Below are positions 44,965 through 56,041 of a stretch of DNA of 64,000 nt, piece by piece. Location: contig NZ_JASGIV010000001.1 in NCBI RefSeq assembly GCF_047654805.1, positions 5,828,001-5,892,000 of the forward strand. Reading direction: 5' to 3'. Each line of letters begins with the position of its first letter. Positions within the stretch are counted from its first letter, which is position 1. Origin of the DNA: Pelomonas sp047654805 (GTDB lineage: Bacteria; Pseudomonadota; Gammaproteobacteria; Burkholderiales; Burkholderiaceae_C). A program made the position numbers and the translations under genes. Under the pieces are notes generated by a model. It saw only the letters and a program-made list of their open reading frames with translations, was not told where the DNA came from and ran no database searches.

Positions 44965-47531
44965 GCCTCGGCGATGCGCCGGGCCAGGTGTGCCAGGGCC
45001 TCCTCCACCTGGTCGACCAGCACAAGGCAGAGGTCGCCTGGCTGCAGGCGCGCGAGAGCTCGGTCGATGGCGACGAACTCGCCGACGATCTCCTCGACGT
45101 GCCTTGTGCGCGACGCGCCTTCCAGGCCTTGGCGCAGCAGCGCGACGACCTCGCCGGCCGCGCGGCCACGCTGGCAGGCGTCTTCGTAGAGGATGACTTC
45201 GTCGAAGGCCGCGCCCAGGATCTCGGTCTGCACGCGGATGTCCTCGTCGCGGCGGTCTCCGGCGCCGCTGATGACGACCGAGCGCTTGTTGGCCGGCAGC
45301 GCCGCGACGGCGCCGACAAGCGCCTTCATCGCATCGCCGTTATGGCCGTAGTCGGCGATGACGGTGGCGCCCCTGTAGTCCATCACGTTGAAGCGGCCCG
45401 GCGCGTTGTCGGCGTCGTTGGCGAAGCTGCCCACGCCGCGGCGAATGGTGTCCCAGTCCAGACCAACGGCCCAGGCGGCGGCGACTGCAGCCATTGCGTT
45501 CTCGACCTGGAAGCCGATCAAGCCGCCGCGCGTCAGCGGAATGTCGCGTAGAGGAATGCTCTCGCGCCACACGCCTTGCGCTGCGACGAGCTGCTCGCCA
45601 TCCACATAGACGCAGCGCTTGCCCTGGGCGCGGTGCGTGGCCATCAGCGGGTGGTGTCGGTCGGCGGCGAAGTAGATGACCTGGCCAGGGCAGACTGCGG
45701 CCATCTCGGCCGTCAGCGGGTCGGTCGCGTTCAGCACCGCGTAGCCGTTGGGCGCCACGTTCTGCACGATGACGCGCTTGACCAGCACCAGATCCTCGGC
45801 GGTGTGCAGGAAGTTCATGCCCAGGTGGTCACCTGCGCCAACGTTGGTGACGACGGCCACCTGGCAGCGGTCGAAGCCAAGACCCTCGCGCAGGATGCCG
45901 CCGCGGGCGGTCTCAAGCACGGCTGCCTCGACGTCGGGGTGCATCAGCACGTTGCGGGCGCTCTTGGGGCCGGAGCAGTCGCCGCTGTCTATCTGGCGGC
46001 CATCCACGTAGACGCCGTCGGTGTTGGTCATGCCGACCTTGAGGCCGCAACTGGCGAACATGTGGGCGATCAGGCGGGTAACCGTGGTCTTGCCGTTGGT
46101 GCCGGTGACGGCGACGACCGGGATGCGACCGTCCTCGGCGCCGCCGGACTTCTGGCCGCTGCCGAACAGGTGGCCGATGATGGCTTCTCCGACATTGCGG
46201 CCCTTGCCGAAGCTGGGGCTCAGGTGCATGCGCAGGCCCGGCGCGGCATTGACCTCGACGATGCCGCCGTTGATCTCCTCCAGCGGACGCAGCACGCTCT
46301 CCGCCACCACGTCCACGCCGCATACATGCAGGCCAACGACCTGGGCAGCGGCGATGGCGCGCGCGGCGACCTCCGGATGCACGTCGTCCGTCACGTCGGT
46401 GGCGGTGCCGCCGGTGGACAGGTTGGCGTTGTTGCGCAGGATCACGCGCTGGCCCTTCTCGGGCACGGACTCGGGGGCCAGGCCCTGCTGGGTCAGTCGC
46501 GCGACGGCGATGTCGTCGAAGCGGATCTTGGTGAGAGACGTGGCATGTCCGTCGCCGCGGCGCGGGTCGGAGTTGACCTTGTCGACCAGCTCCTTGACGG
46601 TGTGCTGCCCGTCGCCGATGACGTGGGGCGGGTCGCGGCGCGCGGCGGCGATCAGCTTGTCGCCGATGACCAGCAGGCGATAGTCGCCACCAGGCAGGAA
46701 CTTCTCGACCATGACCTGGCCGATCTCATCGGCAGCCTTGTAGGCGATGTCGAAGTGGGCGCGGTCCACCACGTTGACCGTCACACCCTTGCCCTGATTG
46801 CCGTCCTGCGGCTTCACGACCACCGGCAGACCGATTTCCTGGGCCACGGCCCAGCCGTCGTCCGGCGAGTCCACCGGGCGGCCGATAGGCACAGGCACGC
46901 CGGCGGCCTGAAGCAAGCGCTTGCACAGGTCCTTATCCTGGGCGATGGACTCACTGACGGCGCTGGTTGCGTCCACCTCGGCGGCCCAGATGCGGCGCTG
47001 CTTGGCACCCCAACCGAACTGCACCAGGCTGCCCTGGGTGAGGCGGCGGAACGGGATGCCGCGGGCCTGCGCCGCGTTGACGATGGAGCCGGTGGACGGG
47101 CCGAGGCGGATGTCCTCATCCAGTTCACGCAGCTGGGCCAGCACGGCGTCGGCGTCGAACTCGCCGCCATCCAGCGCTGCACTCACGAGCTTGACCGCAT
47201 GCTCGAAGGCCAGGCGGCCTACGTCTTCTTCGCTGTATTCGATGACGATCTGGTAGGTGCCGGCCTCGGGCGTGACGTGTGTCTGACTGAAGGTGACGGG
47301 GCAGCCGGCCTGGGCCTGCAGGGCCAGCGTGGCCTGCTCCAGCACCTGGGCCAGCGAGGTGTCGGCGCGCAGCTCGCCGATGGTTGGGAAGAGCTGGCGC
47401 AGGCGAGGCTCGAAGCCGGGCAGGCGTTCAAGCGAGCGCTCGGCCTCCTGGCAATGCACGACGGCTTCAATGGTCGTGTGGCGGCTCCACATGTTGGGGC
47501 CGCGCAGCGCGCGGGTGCGGGAAACGTCCAT
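44961..47531 (-). CDS. cphA: Cyanophycin synthetase CphA
   Basis: An 856-residue enzyme that builds cyanophycin, a nitrogen and carbon reserve made of a poly-aspartate backbone with arginine side branches. The N-domain (about 1-160) is followed by the ATP-grasp domain (about 195-460; KPQDGNQGKGV and VEVNAAPGLRMHL), which adds Asp. The Mur-ligase domain (about 470-856) adds Arg; its P-loop GTNGKTT (477-483), GHN-type DYGHNGDAM and the SGAGDRRDED segment are all intact, so both active sites look functional. It follows the shorter paralogue by 11 bases and was probably cotranscribed with it. Confidence 0.95.
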   Translation of the reverse strand: MDVSRTRALRGPNMWSRHTTIEAVVHCQEAERSLERLPGFEPRLRQLFPTIGELRADTSLAQVLEQATLALQAQAGCPVTFSQTHVTPEAGTYQIVIEYSEEDVGRLAFEHAVKLVSAALDGGEFDADAVLAQLRELDEDIRLGPSTGSIVNAAQARGIPFRRLTQGSLVQFGWGAKQRRIWAAEVDATSAVSESIAQDKDLCKRLLQAAGVPVPIGRPVDSPDDGWAVAQEIGLPVVVKPQDGNQGKGVTVNVVDRAHFDIAYKAADEIGQVMVEKFLPGGDYRLLVIGDKLIAAARRDPPHVIGDGQHTVKELVDKVNSDPRRGDGHATSLTKIRFDDIAVARLTQQGLAPESVPEKGQRVILRNNANLSTGGTATDVTDDVHPEVAARAIAAAQVVGLHVCGVDVVAESVLRPLEEINGGIVEVNAAPGLRMHLSPSFGKGRNVGEAIIGHLFGSGQKSGGAEDGRIPVVAVTGTNGKTTVTRLIAHMFASCGLKVGMTNTDGVYVDGRQIDSGDCSGPKSARNVLMHPDVEAAVLETARGGILREGLGFDRCQVAVVTNVGAGDHLGMNFLHTAEDLVLVKRVIVQNVAPNGYAVLNATDPLTAEMAAVCPGQVIYFAADRHHPLMATHRAQGKRCVYVDGEQLVAAQGVWRESIPLRDIPLTRGGLIGFQVENAMAAVAAAWAVGLDWDTIRRGVGSFANDADNAPGRFNVMDYRGATVIADYGHNGDAMKALVGAVAALPANKRSVVISGAGDRRDEDIRVQTEILGAAFDEVILYEDACQRGRAAGEVVALLRQGLEGASRTRHVEEIVGEFVAIDRALARLQPGDLCLVLVDQVEEALAHLARRIAEA

Positions 47532-47542
47532 GGTCTTGTCGT

Positions 47543-49717
47543 TTATGCCAGGTGGAGGTCGGGGACGAAGGTGTCGAGGCCGGCGGCGATGAGCTCGGGC
47601 GAGATGCCCAGGGCCCAGGCCGCGGCCACGGCGGCGAGCAGCGTCGAGGCATCGGTGGCCTGCGGGCCGAAGCGGTGCAGCAGGGCATCGATGTTGGCAC
47701 CGGGCGTTTCCGCCGGGCCTTGGGCCAGCACGGCGGCGCCGCCACGCAGGAACACGGCACGGCCGCCGCGGTCACGGTGGTGGCGCAGCGCCTCCAGGCC
47801 GCCGTCCTCGGCGTAGAAGACAACCTCGCCGTCGCTCAGCTCGGCCATGTCGACGAGGCGCGGGTGGGCTGCATTCAGCACGCTGGCGCCGTCACTGAGC
47901 ACCACGTCGACCTGGGTGCGCAGCACCTTGTAGAGCTGGTCGGCGTCCTGAACGTCGTAGTGGGCCAGATCGGCGATGCCGTCCATGTCGGTGACGACAC
48001 CCACGAGGGCGCGGTCATAGGCCAGGCCGTCGCGCAGGATGGAGGCTGGGTCGTTCTCGACGACGACGGCGTTCACGCCCCGGTTCATCAGCAGGCGGTG
48101 CGCAGCGTCCCACCGGGCGCTGTTGGCCTTCTCGACCCGGCGCGTGCCGAGGAAGAGACCGTCACGGCACGCCAGGCCTACGTGGCGGCCGTTGAGGTGC
48201 AGCAACCAGGCGACCAGGCGGGCGATCTGCTGGCCGCCGCGTGAGCCGGCCACGCCGACGATTGGGATGCGGCCCGACTCGTCTTCGGCGAACAGGTGGT
48301 CGATGATGGCCTGGCCCACCGGTTGCGGCGCGCCGCCGGCAGGCTTCAGGTGCATCAGCAGACCCGGTCCGGCGTTCACCTCGACGATGGCGCCGCCGGT
48401 CTCGGCGAGCGGCTTTGCGATGTCCTCGGTCACCAGGTCCACGCCGGCGATGTCCAGGCCCACGGTGCGCGCGGCCAGGGACACGGCATGTGCGACCTCG
48501 GGGTGGACCTCGGGCGTGCAGTCGATCGCGACGTTGCCGTTGCGCTGGATCAGCACGGCCTTGCCTGCGAGCGGCACGGACTCGGGCGCAAACCCCTGGC
48601 GCTGCAGGTCCAGGAGCACGACAGGGTCTTCGCCCAGCGTGATGCGGTTCAGGGGGAAGTCCTCGGTCAGGCCGCGGCGCGGGTCGGTGTTGATCTGCAT
48701 GTCGATCAGCTGGGCGACGGTGTGTTGGCCGTCGCCATGCACCCAGGCAGCCTCGCCGCGTGCGGCGGCGATGACCTGGCCGCCGACGACTAGCACGCGG
48801 TGCTCGTTGCCGCGGATGTAGCTCTCCACCAGCACCGACGATCCTTCCGCGTCGGCGAGCTTGAAGGCGGCCTCGCAGTCGGCCTCGGTCTGGATGTCCA
48901 GCGTGACGCCTCGGCCGTGGTTGCCATCGCTGGGCTTGATGACGACCGGCAGGCCGATGTCTTGCGCAGCCTCCCATGCCTCGGCGGCGGACTTGACCTC
49001 CTGGCCGGCAGGGACCGGCACGCCAACGGCCTTCAGCAGCGTCTTGGTCAGGTCCTTGTCGCCGGCGATGCCTTCGGCGATGGCGCTGGTCATGTCGGTC
49101 TCGGCCGTCCAGATGCGGCGTTGGCGGGCGCCATGGCCCAGCTGCACGAGGTTGCCGTCGTTCAGGCGGATGTGCGGTATGCGGCGGTCCGTCGCGGCGG
49201 CCACGATGGCGGCGGTGGAGGGGCCGAGGTAGCAGTCGTCCAGCTTGTCGCGCACGCGGGCCACGGCGGCAGGCACGTCGAAGGCTTCGTCGTTGATCAT
49301 GGCCATGATGAGGGCATGGCCCTCAGCCAGTGCGGCGCGGGCGACCTGCTCATCCCGTGCCCGAAACACCATGCGGTAGACGCCACGCTGGCTGGTCGAA
49401 CGCGTCTGGCCGAAGCCGGTGGGCATGCCGGCCAGGTTGAGCAGCTCGATCACGATGTGCTCCAGCACATGCCCCATCCAGGTGCCGTCGCGCAGCCGCT
49501 CGATGAAGCCGCCACGTTCACCGACGCCGCAGTGGTGCTCGATGAGGGCGGGCAGGGCGCTTGTGAGGCGGTCGTTGAATCCGGGCAGCTGATGACTGGG
49601 GTGGTCCTCCAGCTCGCCCAGGTCGAGCCAGACTTCCAGCACCGGCCGGTAGGTCCACATGTTGGGCCCGCGCAGATAGTTGATGCGCAGCAGGCGTATG
49701 TCGTTCTTCTTGCTCAT
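47543..49717 (-). CDS. Shorter cyanophycin synthetase paralogue (CphA')
   Basis: A 724-residue CphA-like protein. The N-domain (about 1-165) carries an extra conserved RINYLRGPNMWTYRPVLEV start. The ATP-grasp domain (about 200-475) is intact, with KPSDGNHGRGV and VEVNAGPGLLMHL. The Mur-ligase part is degenerate: where CphA has GTNGKTT this protein has GSRGGQQ (491-497), losing the P-loop lysine and threonines, and the last lobe with DYGHN is absent. It should therefore have a single working site. Proteins of this kind (CphA' of Cupriavidus, and cyanobacterial CphA2 with one active site) are known. It may polymerise beta-Asp-Arg dipeptides or support CphA. Start at 49717 begins the conserved N-domain. 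Confidence 0.9.
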   Translation of the reverse strand: MSKKNDIRLLRINYLRGPNMWTYRPVLEVWLDLGELEDHPSHQLPGFNDRLTSALPALIEHHCGVGERGGFIERLRDGTWMGHVLEHIVIELLNLAGMPTGFGQTRSTSQRGVYRMVFRARDEQVARAALAEGHALIMAMINDEAFDVPAAVARVRDKLDDCYLGPSTAAIVAAATDRRIPHIRLNDGNLVQLGHGARQRRIWTAETDMTSAIAEGIAGDKDLTKTLLKAVGVPVPAGQEVKSAAEAWEAAQDIGLPVVIKPSDGNHGRGVTLDIQTEADCEAAFKLADAEGSSVLVESYIRGNEHRVLVVGGQVIAAARGEAAWVHGDGQHTVAQLIDMQINTDPRRGLTEDFPLNRITLGEDPVVLLDLQRQGFAPESVPLAGKAVLIQRNGNVAIDCTPEVHPEVAHAVSLAARTVGLDIAGVDLVTEDIAKPLAETGGAIVEVNAGPGLLMHLKPAGGAPQPVGQAIIDHLFAEDESGRIPIVGVAGSRGGQQIARLVAWLLHLNGRHVGLACRDGLFLGTRRVEKANSARWDAAHRLLMNRGVNAVVVENDPASILRDGLAYDRALVGVVTDMDGIADLAHYDVQDADQLYKVLRTQVDVVLSDGASVLNAAHPRLVDMAELSDGEVVFYAEDGGLEALRHHRDRGGRAVFLRGGAAVLAQGPAETPGANIDALLHRFGPQATDASTLLAAVAAAWALGISPELIAAGLDTFVPDLHLA

Positions 49718-49801
49718 GGCTTGGAGGTGTGAGAGGCGCGAGGCATTTTGCGCCGAACTCATGGCGGAGAATTGCGGCAGCCCGTCAGAGCCAAGAACAA
49801 C

Positions 49802-52045
49802 ATGAATGACCTTCCTCCCACGACAGTGCCTCATCCTCAAATGGCCGCCCTTCTCGGGCGACTTCCTGCTGGCGAGAACGTCGTGGCCACCCTGGAGGTT
49901 GACCTGGACGGCCAGGGACGCTTCGCGCAGGGGCTGATCGCGCTGACAAATTCGCGGCTGCTTGCCTGCGAACCCTCGGGGGGCGCCTGGATCGAGTTCC
50001 CGGTGACCGCCGGTCAGCAGCTCAAGCTCAGCGACCACGGCGGCCTGGCGTTCATGGAGCTGTTCGACAGCCGGCAGCGTCTGGCGCGCTGGCGCTTCAC
50101 GCTGGCCTGCAATCCCGCAGCGGTGCGCTTTGTCGATGCCTTCGAGCGCGAGGTGCAGCGGCTGGAAGGCCGGGTGGTGCCCGTGGACGACGACGAGGGC
50201 GAAGAGGTCGATTTCGACTTCGGCGACGCCGGCGCCCCGCCCAGCACCTGGGTACTGCTGCGCCTGGGGCGCTTCGCCAAGCCCTACCAGGGGCAGCTGC
50301 TGTTGGGGTTTGCGCTGATGCTGGGCGCTACCGGCGCGACGCTGGTCGCGCCTTACTTGACCATGCCGCTGATGGACAAGGTGCTGATCCCGTTCCAGAA
50401 CGGTCAGGCTATCGACCCCCACCTCGTCATGCTGCTGCTGGCGGGGCTGCTGGGCGCGGCGCTGTTCTCCTGGGCGCTGGGCTGGGCCAAGACCTATCTG
50501 CTGGCGCTGGTGTCAGAGCGCATCGCGGCGGACCTGCGTACGGCCACCTTCGAGCACCTGCTGGGGTTGTCGCTTGAGTATTTTGGTAACAAGCGCACCG
50601 GTGACCTGATGGCGCGCATCGGCTCGGAGACGGACCGTATCTCGGTGTTTCTCTCCCTGCACGCGCTGGATTTCATCACCGACGTGCTGATGCTGGGCAT
50701 GACGGCCATCATCCTGTTCAGCATCCATCCCGGCCTGGCGTTGGCGACTCTGGTGCCGCTGCCCTTCATCGCCTGGTTGATCCACCTCGTGCGCGACCGG
50801 CTGCGTACCGGCTTCGAGAAGATCGACCGTGTCTGGGGCGAGATCACCAACGTGCTCGCCGACACCATCCCCGGCATTCGCGTCGTCAAGGCGTTCGCGC
50901 AGGAAAGGCGCGAGGCCACACGCTTCAAGGAGGCCAACGCCAAGAATCTGCATGTCAACGACCGGCTTAACCGCACCTGGAGCCTGTTCACGCCCACTGT
51001 CGGGCTGCTGACGGAGATGGGGCTGCTGGTGGTCTGGGGGATAGGCATCTGGCTGATCGCTCACCAGAGCATCACGGTGGGTGTGCTGACCGCCTTCCTT
51101 GCCTACATCGGGCGCTTCTATGCGCGGCTGGATTCCATGAGCCGCATCGTGTCCGTCACGCAGAAGGCGGCGGCCGGGGCCAAGCGCATCTTCGACATTC
51201 TGGACCATGTCTCCAACGTGCCCGATCCGGTCAACCCGCTGCCGTTCGAGAACGTGACCGGCGCGATCTCGATGCAGGGCGTGAACTTCCGCTACGGCTC
51301 GCGTTCGGTCATCCGCAGCCTGAACCTGGACATTCGCCCGGGCGAGATGGTGGGCCTGGTGGGCCACAGTGGCTCGGGCAAGAGCACGCTGGTGAATCTG
51401 ATCTGCCGCTTCTACGACGTGACAGAGGGCTCCATCAAGGTGGATGGCACTGACCTGCGTCGCATCAAGGTGGCCGACTACCGCCGCCACATTGGCCTGG
51501 TGCTGCAGGAGCCCTTCCTGTTCTTCGGCACCATCGCCGAGAACATCGCCTATGGCAAGCCCGACGCGACCCGAGACGAGATCGTTGCAGCGGCGCGCGC
51601 GGCCCATGCCCACGAATTCATCCTGCGCCTGCCGCATGGCTACGACAGCTTGGTGGGCGAGCGCGGCCAGGGGTTGTCCGGCGGCGAGCGCCAGCGCATC
51701 TCGATCGCCCGCGCCTTGCTGATCGACCCGGCCATCCTCATCCTCGACGAGGCCACATCGGCCGTGGACACCGAGACCGAGAAGGAGATCCAGCGCGCGT
51801 TGGACAACCTCGTGAAGGGGCGCACCACCATCGCCATTGCCCACCGGCTGTCCACGTTGCGCAAGGCCGACCGCCTGGTCGTCATGGATCGCGGCGAGAT
51901 CGTCGAGCTGGGGCCGCACGATGAGCTGATCGCCCGGCAGGGGCACTACTGGCGCCTGTGGGAAGCCCAAGCCCGCCGTGTCGATGCCGAGGCCGAAGAG
52001 GCCTTCGTCGCGCCCAACCCTAGCGCCCACACGGAGAACGCATGA
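49802..52045 (+). CDS. ABC exporter of the cyanophycin-associated type
   Basis: A 747-residue half-size ABC exporter with an unusual front end. Residues about 20-125 form a soluble beta-rich domain (ALTNSRLLA and WRFTLACNPAAVRFVDAFE read like a PH/GRAM fold), then an acidic linker. The six-helix type I exporter domain covers about 150-450, and the nucleotide-binding domain about 485-720 has Walker A GHSGSGKST (521-529), signature LSGGE (625-629) and Walker B ILILDE (645-650). It works as a dimer. Divergent from cphA' and coupled to a DUF1854 gene; from memory, protein databases name this pair as cyanophycin-metabolism-associated. The cargo is unknown. Confidence 0.87.
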   Translation: MNDLPPTTVPHPQMAALLGRLPAGENVVATLEVDLDGQGRFAQGLIALTNSRLLACEPSGGAWIEFPVTAGQQLKLSDHGGLAFMELFDSRQRLARWRFTLACNPAAVRFVDAFEREVQRLEGRVVPVDDDEGEEVDFDFGDAGAPPSTWVLLRLGRFAKPYQGQLLLGFALMLGATGATLVAPYLTMPLMDKVLIPFQNGQAIDPHLVMLLLAGLLGAALFSWALGWAKTYLLALVSERIAADLRTATFEHLLGLSLEYFGNKRTGDLMARIGSETDRISVFLSLHALDFITDVLMLGMTAIILFSIHPGLALATLVPLPFIAWLIHLVRDRLRTGFEKIDRVWGEITNVLADTIPGIRVVKAFAQERREATRFKEANAKNLHVNDRLNRTWSLFTPTVGLLTEMGLLVVWGIGIWLIAHQSITVGVLTAFLAYIGRFYARLDSMSRIVSVTQKAAAGAKRIFDILDHVSNVPDPVNPLPFENVTGAISMQGVNFRYGSRSVIRSLNLDIRPGEMVGLVGHSGSGKSTLVNLICRFYDVTEGSIKVDGTDLRRIKVADYRRHIGLVLQEPFLFFGTIAENIAYGKPDATRDEIVAAARAAHAHEFILRLPHGYDSLVGERGQGLSGGERQRISIARALLIDPAILILDEATSAVDTETEKEIQRALDNLVKGRTTIAIAHRLSTLRKADRLVVMDRGEIVELGPHDELIARQGHYWRLWEAQARRVDAEAEEAFVAPNPSAHTENA

Positions 52046-52518
52046 GCACGACGCTGCCTTTTCGCGACCTGCAGCTGGACGCTCACGGCCGGCTGATGCT
52101 GACGGACCTGAACGGTGAGCACCATTCTGGTGTGACGCCCGTGCGTGCCCATCCAATTACGGCGCCCGATGAGGGTGTGTCACTGGTGGGCTCGCACGGC
52201 CACGAGCTGGCCTGGGTGGCGCGTCTCTCGGCGCTGCCGGACGGCCCGCGCCGGTTGCTGGAGACCGAGCTGGCTGCGCGCGAGTTCCACCCGACGCTAA
52301 AGCGGCTGATCTCGGTCAACACCTTTGCGACGCCCAGCACCTGGCGTATTGACACGGACCGGGGCGAGGTCGACTTCGTGCTGAAAAGCGAGGAGGACAT
52401 CCGTCGCCTAGAGGAAGGGCGGCTGCTCATCACGAGCAGCCACGGCGTGCAGCTGGAAGTACCCGATCGCTGGGCGTTGGACAAGCACTCCAAGCGGCTG
52501 CTGGAGCGTTTCCTCTAG
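52042..52518 (+). CDS. DUF1854 family protein, cyanophycin-associated
   Basis: A 158-residue soluble protein of the DUF1854 family. No signal or membrane span. The conserved parts are FHPTLKRLISVNTFATPSTW (about 84-103), a WRIDTDRGEVDFVL strand pair, and the terminal WALDKHSKRLLERFL. It begins inside the ABC exporter's stop (ATGA overlap), so the two are translated together. The biochemical role is unknown; partnership with the exporter and with cyanophycin turnover is inferred from gene order. Confidence 0.85.
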   Translation: MSTTLPFRDLQLDAHGRLMLTDLNGEHHSGVTPVRAHPITAPDEGVSLVGSHGHELAWVARLSALPDGPRRLLETELAAREFHPTLKRLISVNTFATPSTWRIDTDRGEVDFVLKSEEDIRRLEEGRLLITSSHGVQLEVPDRWALDKHSKRLLERFL

Positions 52519-52522
52519 AAGC

Positions 52523-52999
52523 TCAGGAGGGTTCGCCCATCTGCGACTGCAGATAGTTCTGTTCGCCGACCGTGTCGACCAGCTCGATCTGGGTTTCCAG
52601 ATGGTCGATGTGCTCCTCGGTGTCATCGAGGATCTGCACGAACAGCTCGCGGGACACGTAGTCGCGCACCTGCTCGCAATAGGCGACGGCTTCCTTAAGG
52701 TGCACGTGTGACGCCTTTTCGATGATCAGGTCGCACTTCATCGTTTCGACGGCGTTTTCCCCGATGTAGAGCTTGCCGAGGTCCTGCAGGTTGGGCAGAC
52801 CGTCCAACGTCAGCACGCGCTCGATGAGCTTGTCGGCGTGCTTCATCTCCTCGATGGACTCCTCGTACTCGTGCTTGGCCATCTTCATGAGCCCCCAGTT
52901 CTTCAGCATGCGGGCATGCAGGAAGTACTGGTTGATGGCGGTCAGCTCCAGCTTGAGCTGCTGGTTCAGGTGGACGAGGACTTGAGGATCGCCTTTCAT
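52523..52999 (-). CDS. bfr: Bacterioferritin
   Basis: A 158-residue iron-storage subunit that builds the 24-mer haem-binding shell. By alignment to E. coli Bfr, ferroxidase ligands E18, E51, H54, E94 and H130 are present, as is M52, the haem ligand. At the place of E127 I count a threonine (DDTEEH around 125-130), so one bridging ligand appears replaced. It converges on the DUF1854 gene (4 bases) and is divergent from bfd across a Fur-like site. Confidence 0.95.
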   Translation of the reverse strand: MKGDPQVLVHLNQQLKLELTAINQYFLHARMLKNWGLMKMAKHEYEESIEEMKHADKLIERVLTLDGLPNLQDLGKLYIGENAVETMKCDLIIEKASHVHLKEAVAYCEQVRDYVSRELFVQILDDTEEHIDHLETQIELVDTVGEQNYLQSQMGEPS

Positions 53000-53073
53000 G
53001 GCCGGCTCCGAAATGTGAAATTGGGCCGCAGTATCTCCAGGGAAAGCCCTTCAGCAAAACCGCTCTTTTTGCA

Positions 53074-53092
53074 AATGAGACCGATTCGCATT
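53074..53092. promoter_or_regulatory. Fur-like box between bfr and bfd
   Basis: A 19-base imperfect dyad, AATGAGA and TCGCATT around five bases, preceded by GCA. It resembles the AATGAGAATGATTCGCATT-type Fur sites of proteobacteria. It lies 14 bases before the bfd start and 75 before bfr, where it could repress bfd when iron is plentiful. Confidence 0.6.
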
Positions 53093-53105
53093 AGACTTCG
53101 TGTCC

Positions 53106-53330
53106 ATGATTGTTTGTGTCTGCCACCGCGTCTCTGACCGCGACATCGCGATTGCCGCGTCCAGCGGCTGCCCGAGCTTCGAGGCGCTGCAGGACGATCT
53201 TCGCGTGGCCACGGCCTGTGGTGCCTGTCATGACTGTGCCTGCTCGATCTTCGAGGAGAGCCGCGTCGAAGGTGGGGCGTCGCGCGTGCGTGGTGCAACG
53301 ATACCCATCAAGGCCCTGATGGCAGCCTGA
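53106..53330 (+). CDS. bfd: Bacterioferritin-associated ferredoxin
   Basis: A 74-residue [2Fe-2S] protein that reduces the iron core of bacterioferritin to release iron during shortage. The cluster cysteines fit the family spacing: C4-x-C6 and, about 31 residues on, C38-x2-C41 (CGAC). The segment VCHRVSDRDI is also characteristic. Two more cysteines (C44, C46) follow. Divergent from bfr with a Fur-like site between; iron-starvation control is likely. A GTG two codons upstream is a less likely start. Confidence 0.95.
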   Translation: MIVCVCHRVSDRDIAIAASSGCPSFEALQDDLRVATACGACHDCACSIFEESRVEGGASRVRGATIPIKALMAA

Positions 53331-53346
53331 ACTAGAATGCTCGCCG

Positions 53347-53370
53347 GCGCCGACATCCGGCGCTTTTTTT
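53347..53370 (+). terminator. Rho-independent terminator after bfd
   Basis: A perfect 6-base stem GCGCCG/CGGCGC with the loop ACATC, followed at once by seven T residues. It ends the bfd transcript and separates it from the cold-shock gene. Confidence 0.85.
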
Positions 53371-53458
53371 GTGGCCTTGTTTCCTGAAGTTGTTGTGAAT
53401 TCCGCAGCCGCTTTGCCCTGGAGCGGGCCGCACAGCACGACAACAGCAAGGAAATTCC

Positions 53459-53674
53459 ATGAGCACCCTCCAGACCGGCATCGTCAAATGGTTTGACGAC
53501 GGCAAGGGCTTCGGCTTCATCACCCCCGCCGACGGCGGCAAGGACCTCTTCGCCCACCACAGCGAGATTCGTAACGGCGGCGGTTTCCGTACGCTGGCCG
53601 AAGGCGCGCAAGTCGAATTCGAAGTGAAGCAGGGCCCCAAGGGTCTGCAGGCCGCGAACATCCGCGCGCTGTAA
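53459..53674 (+). CDS. Cold-shock domain protein
   Basis: A 71-residue single cold-shock domain, a five-stranded barrel that binds single-stranded RNA and melts structures. RNP-1 is KGFGFI (about residues 16-21) and RNP-2 is DLFAHHSEI (about 29-37); the common VFVH of CspA is replaced by LFAHH. It is preceded by AAGGAAA, 7 bases from the ATG, and an 88-base leader after the bfd terminator. Which member of the Csp group and whether cold-inducible cannot be told. Confidence 0.95.
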   Translation: MSTLQTGIVKWFDDGKGFGFITPADGGKDLFAHHSEIRNGGGFRTLAEGAQVEFEVKQGPKGLQAANIRAL

Positions 53675-53699
53675 TTCACGCACCCGGCCTTGTGCCCCG

Positions 53700-53730
53700 A
53701 GCCCGCGCCCAGCGCGGGCTTTGTGCTTTC
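53700..53730 (+). terminator. Rho-independent terminator after the cold-shock gene
   Basis: A perfect 9-base stem AGCCCGCGC/GCGCGGGCT with a 3-base loop, followed by TTGTGCTTTC. It starts 26 bases after the cold-shock stop and ends before the YgiQ start. Confidence 0.8.
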
Positions 53731-53759
53731 TGGGCCGGTCCAACGACAATCGACGTCCT

Positions 53760-56033
<2,274 letters not shown>

Positions 56034-56041
56034 TGCGCTCT

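Noticed and set aside
45576..47816. 746-codon rightward frame opposite cphA
   Set aside because: Same shadow effect. The protein is rich in His, Asp, Val and Gly with no motif, while the opposite strand encodes an intact synthetase.
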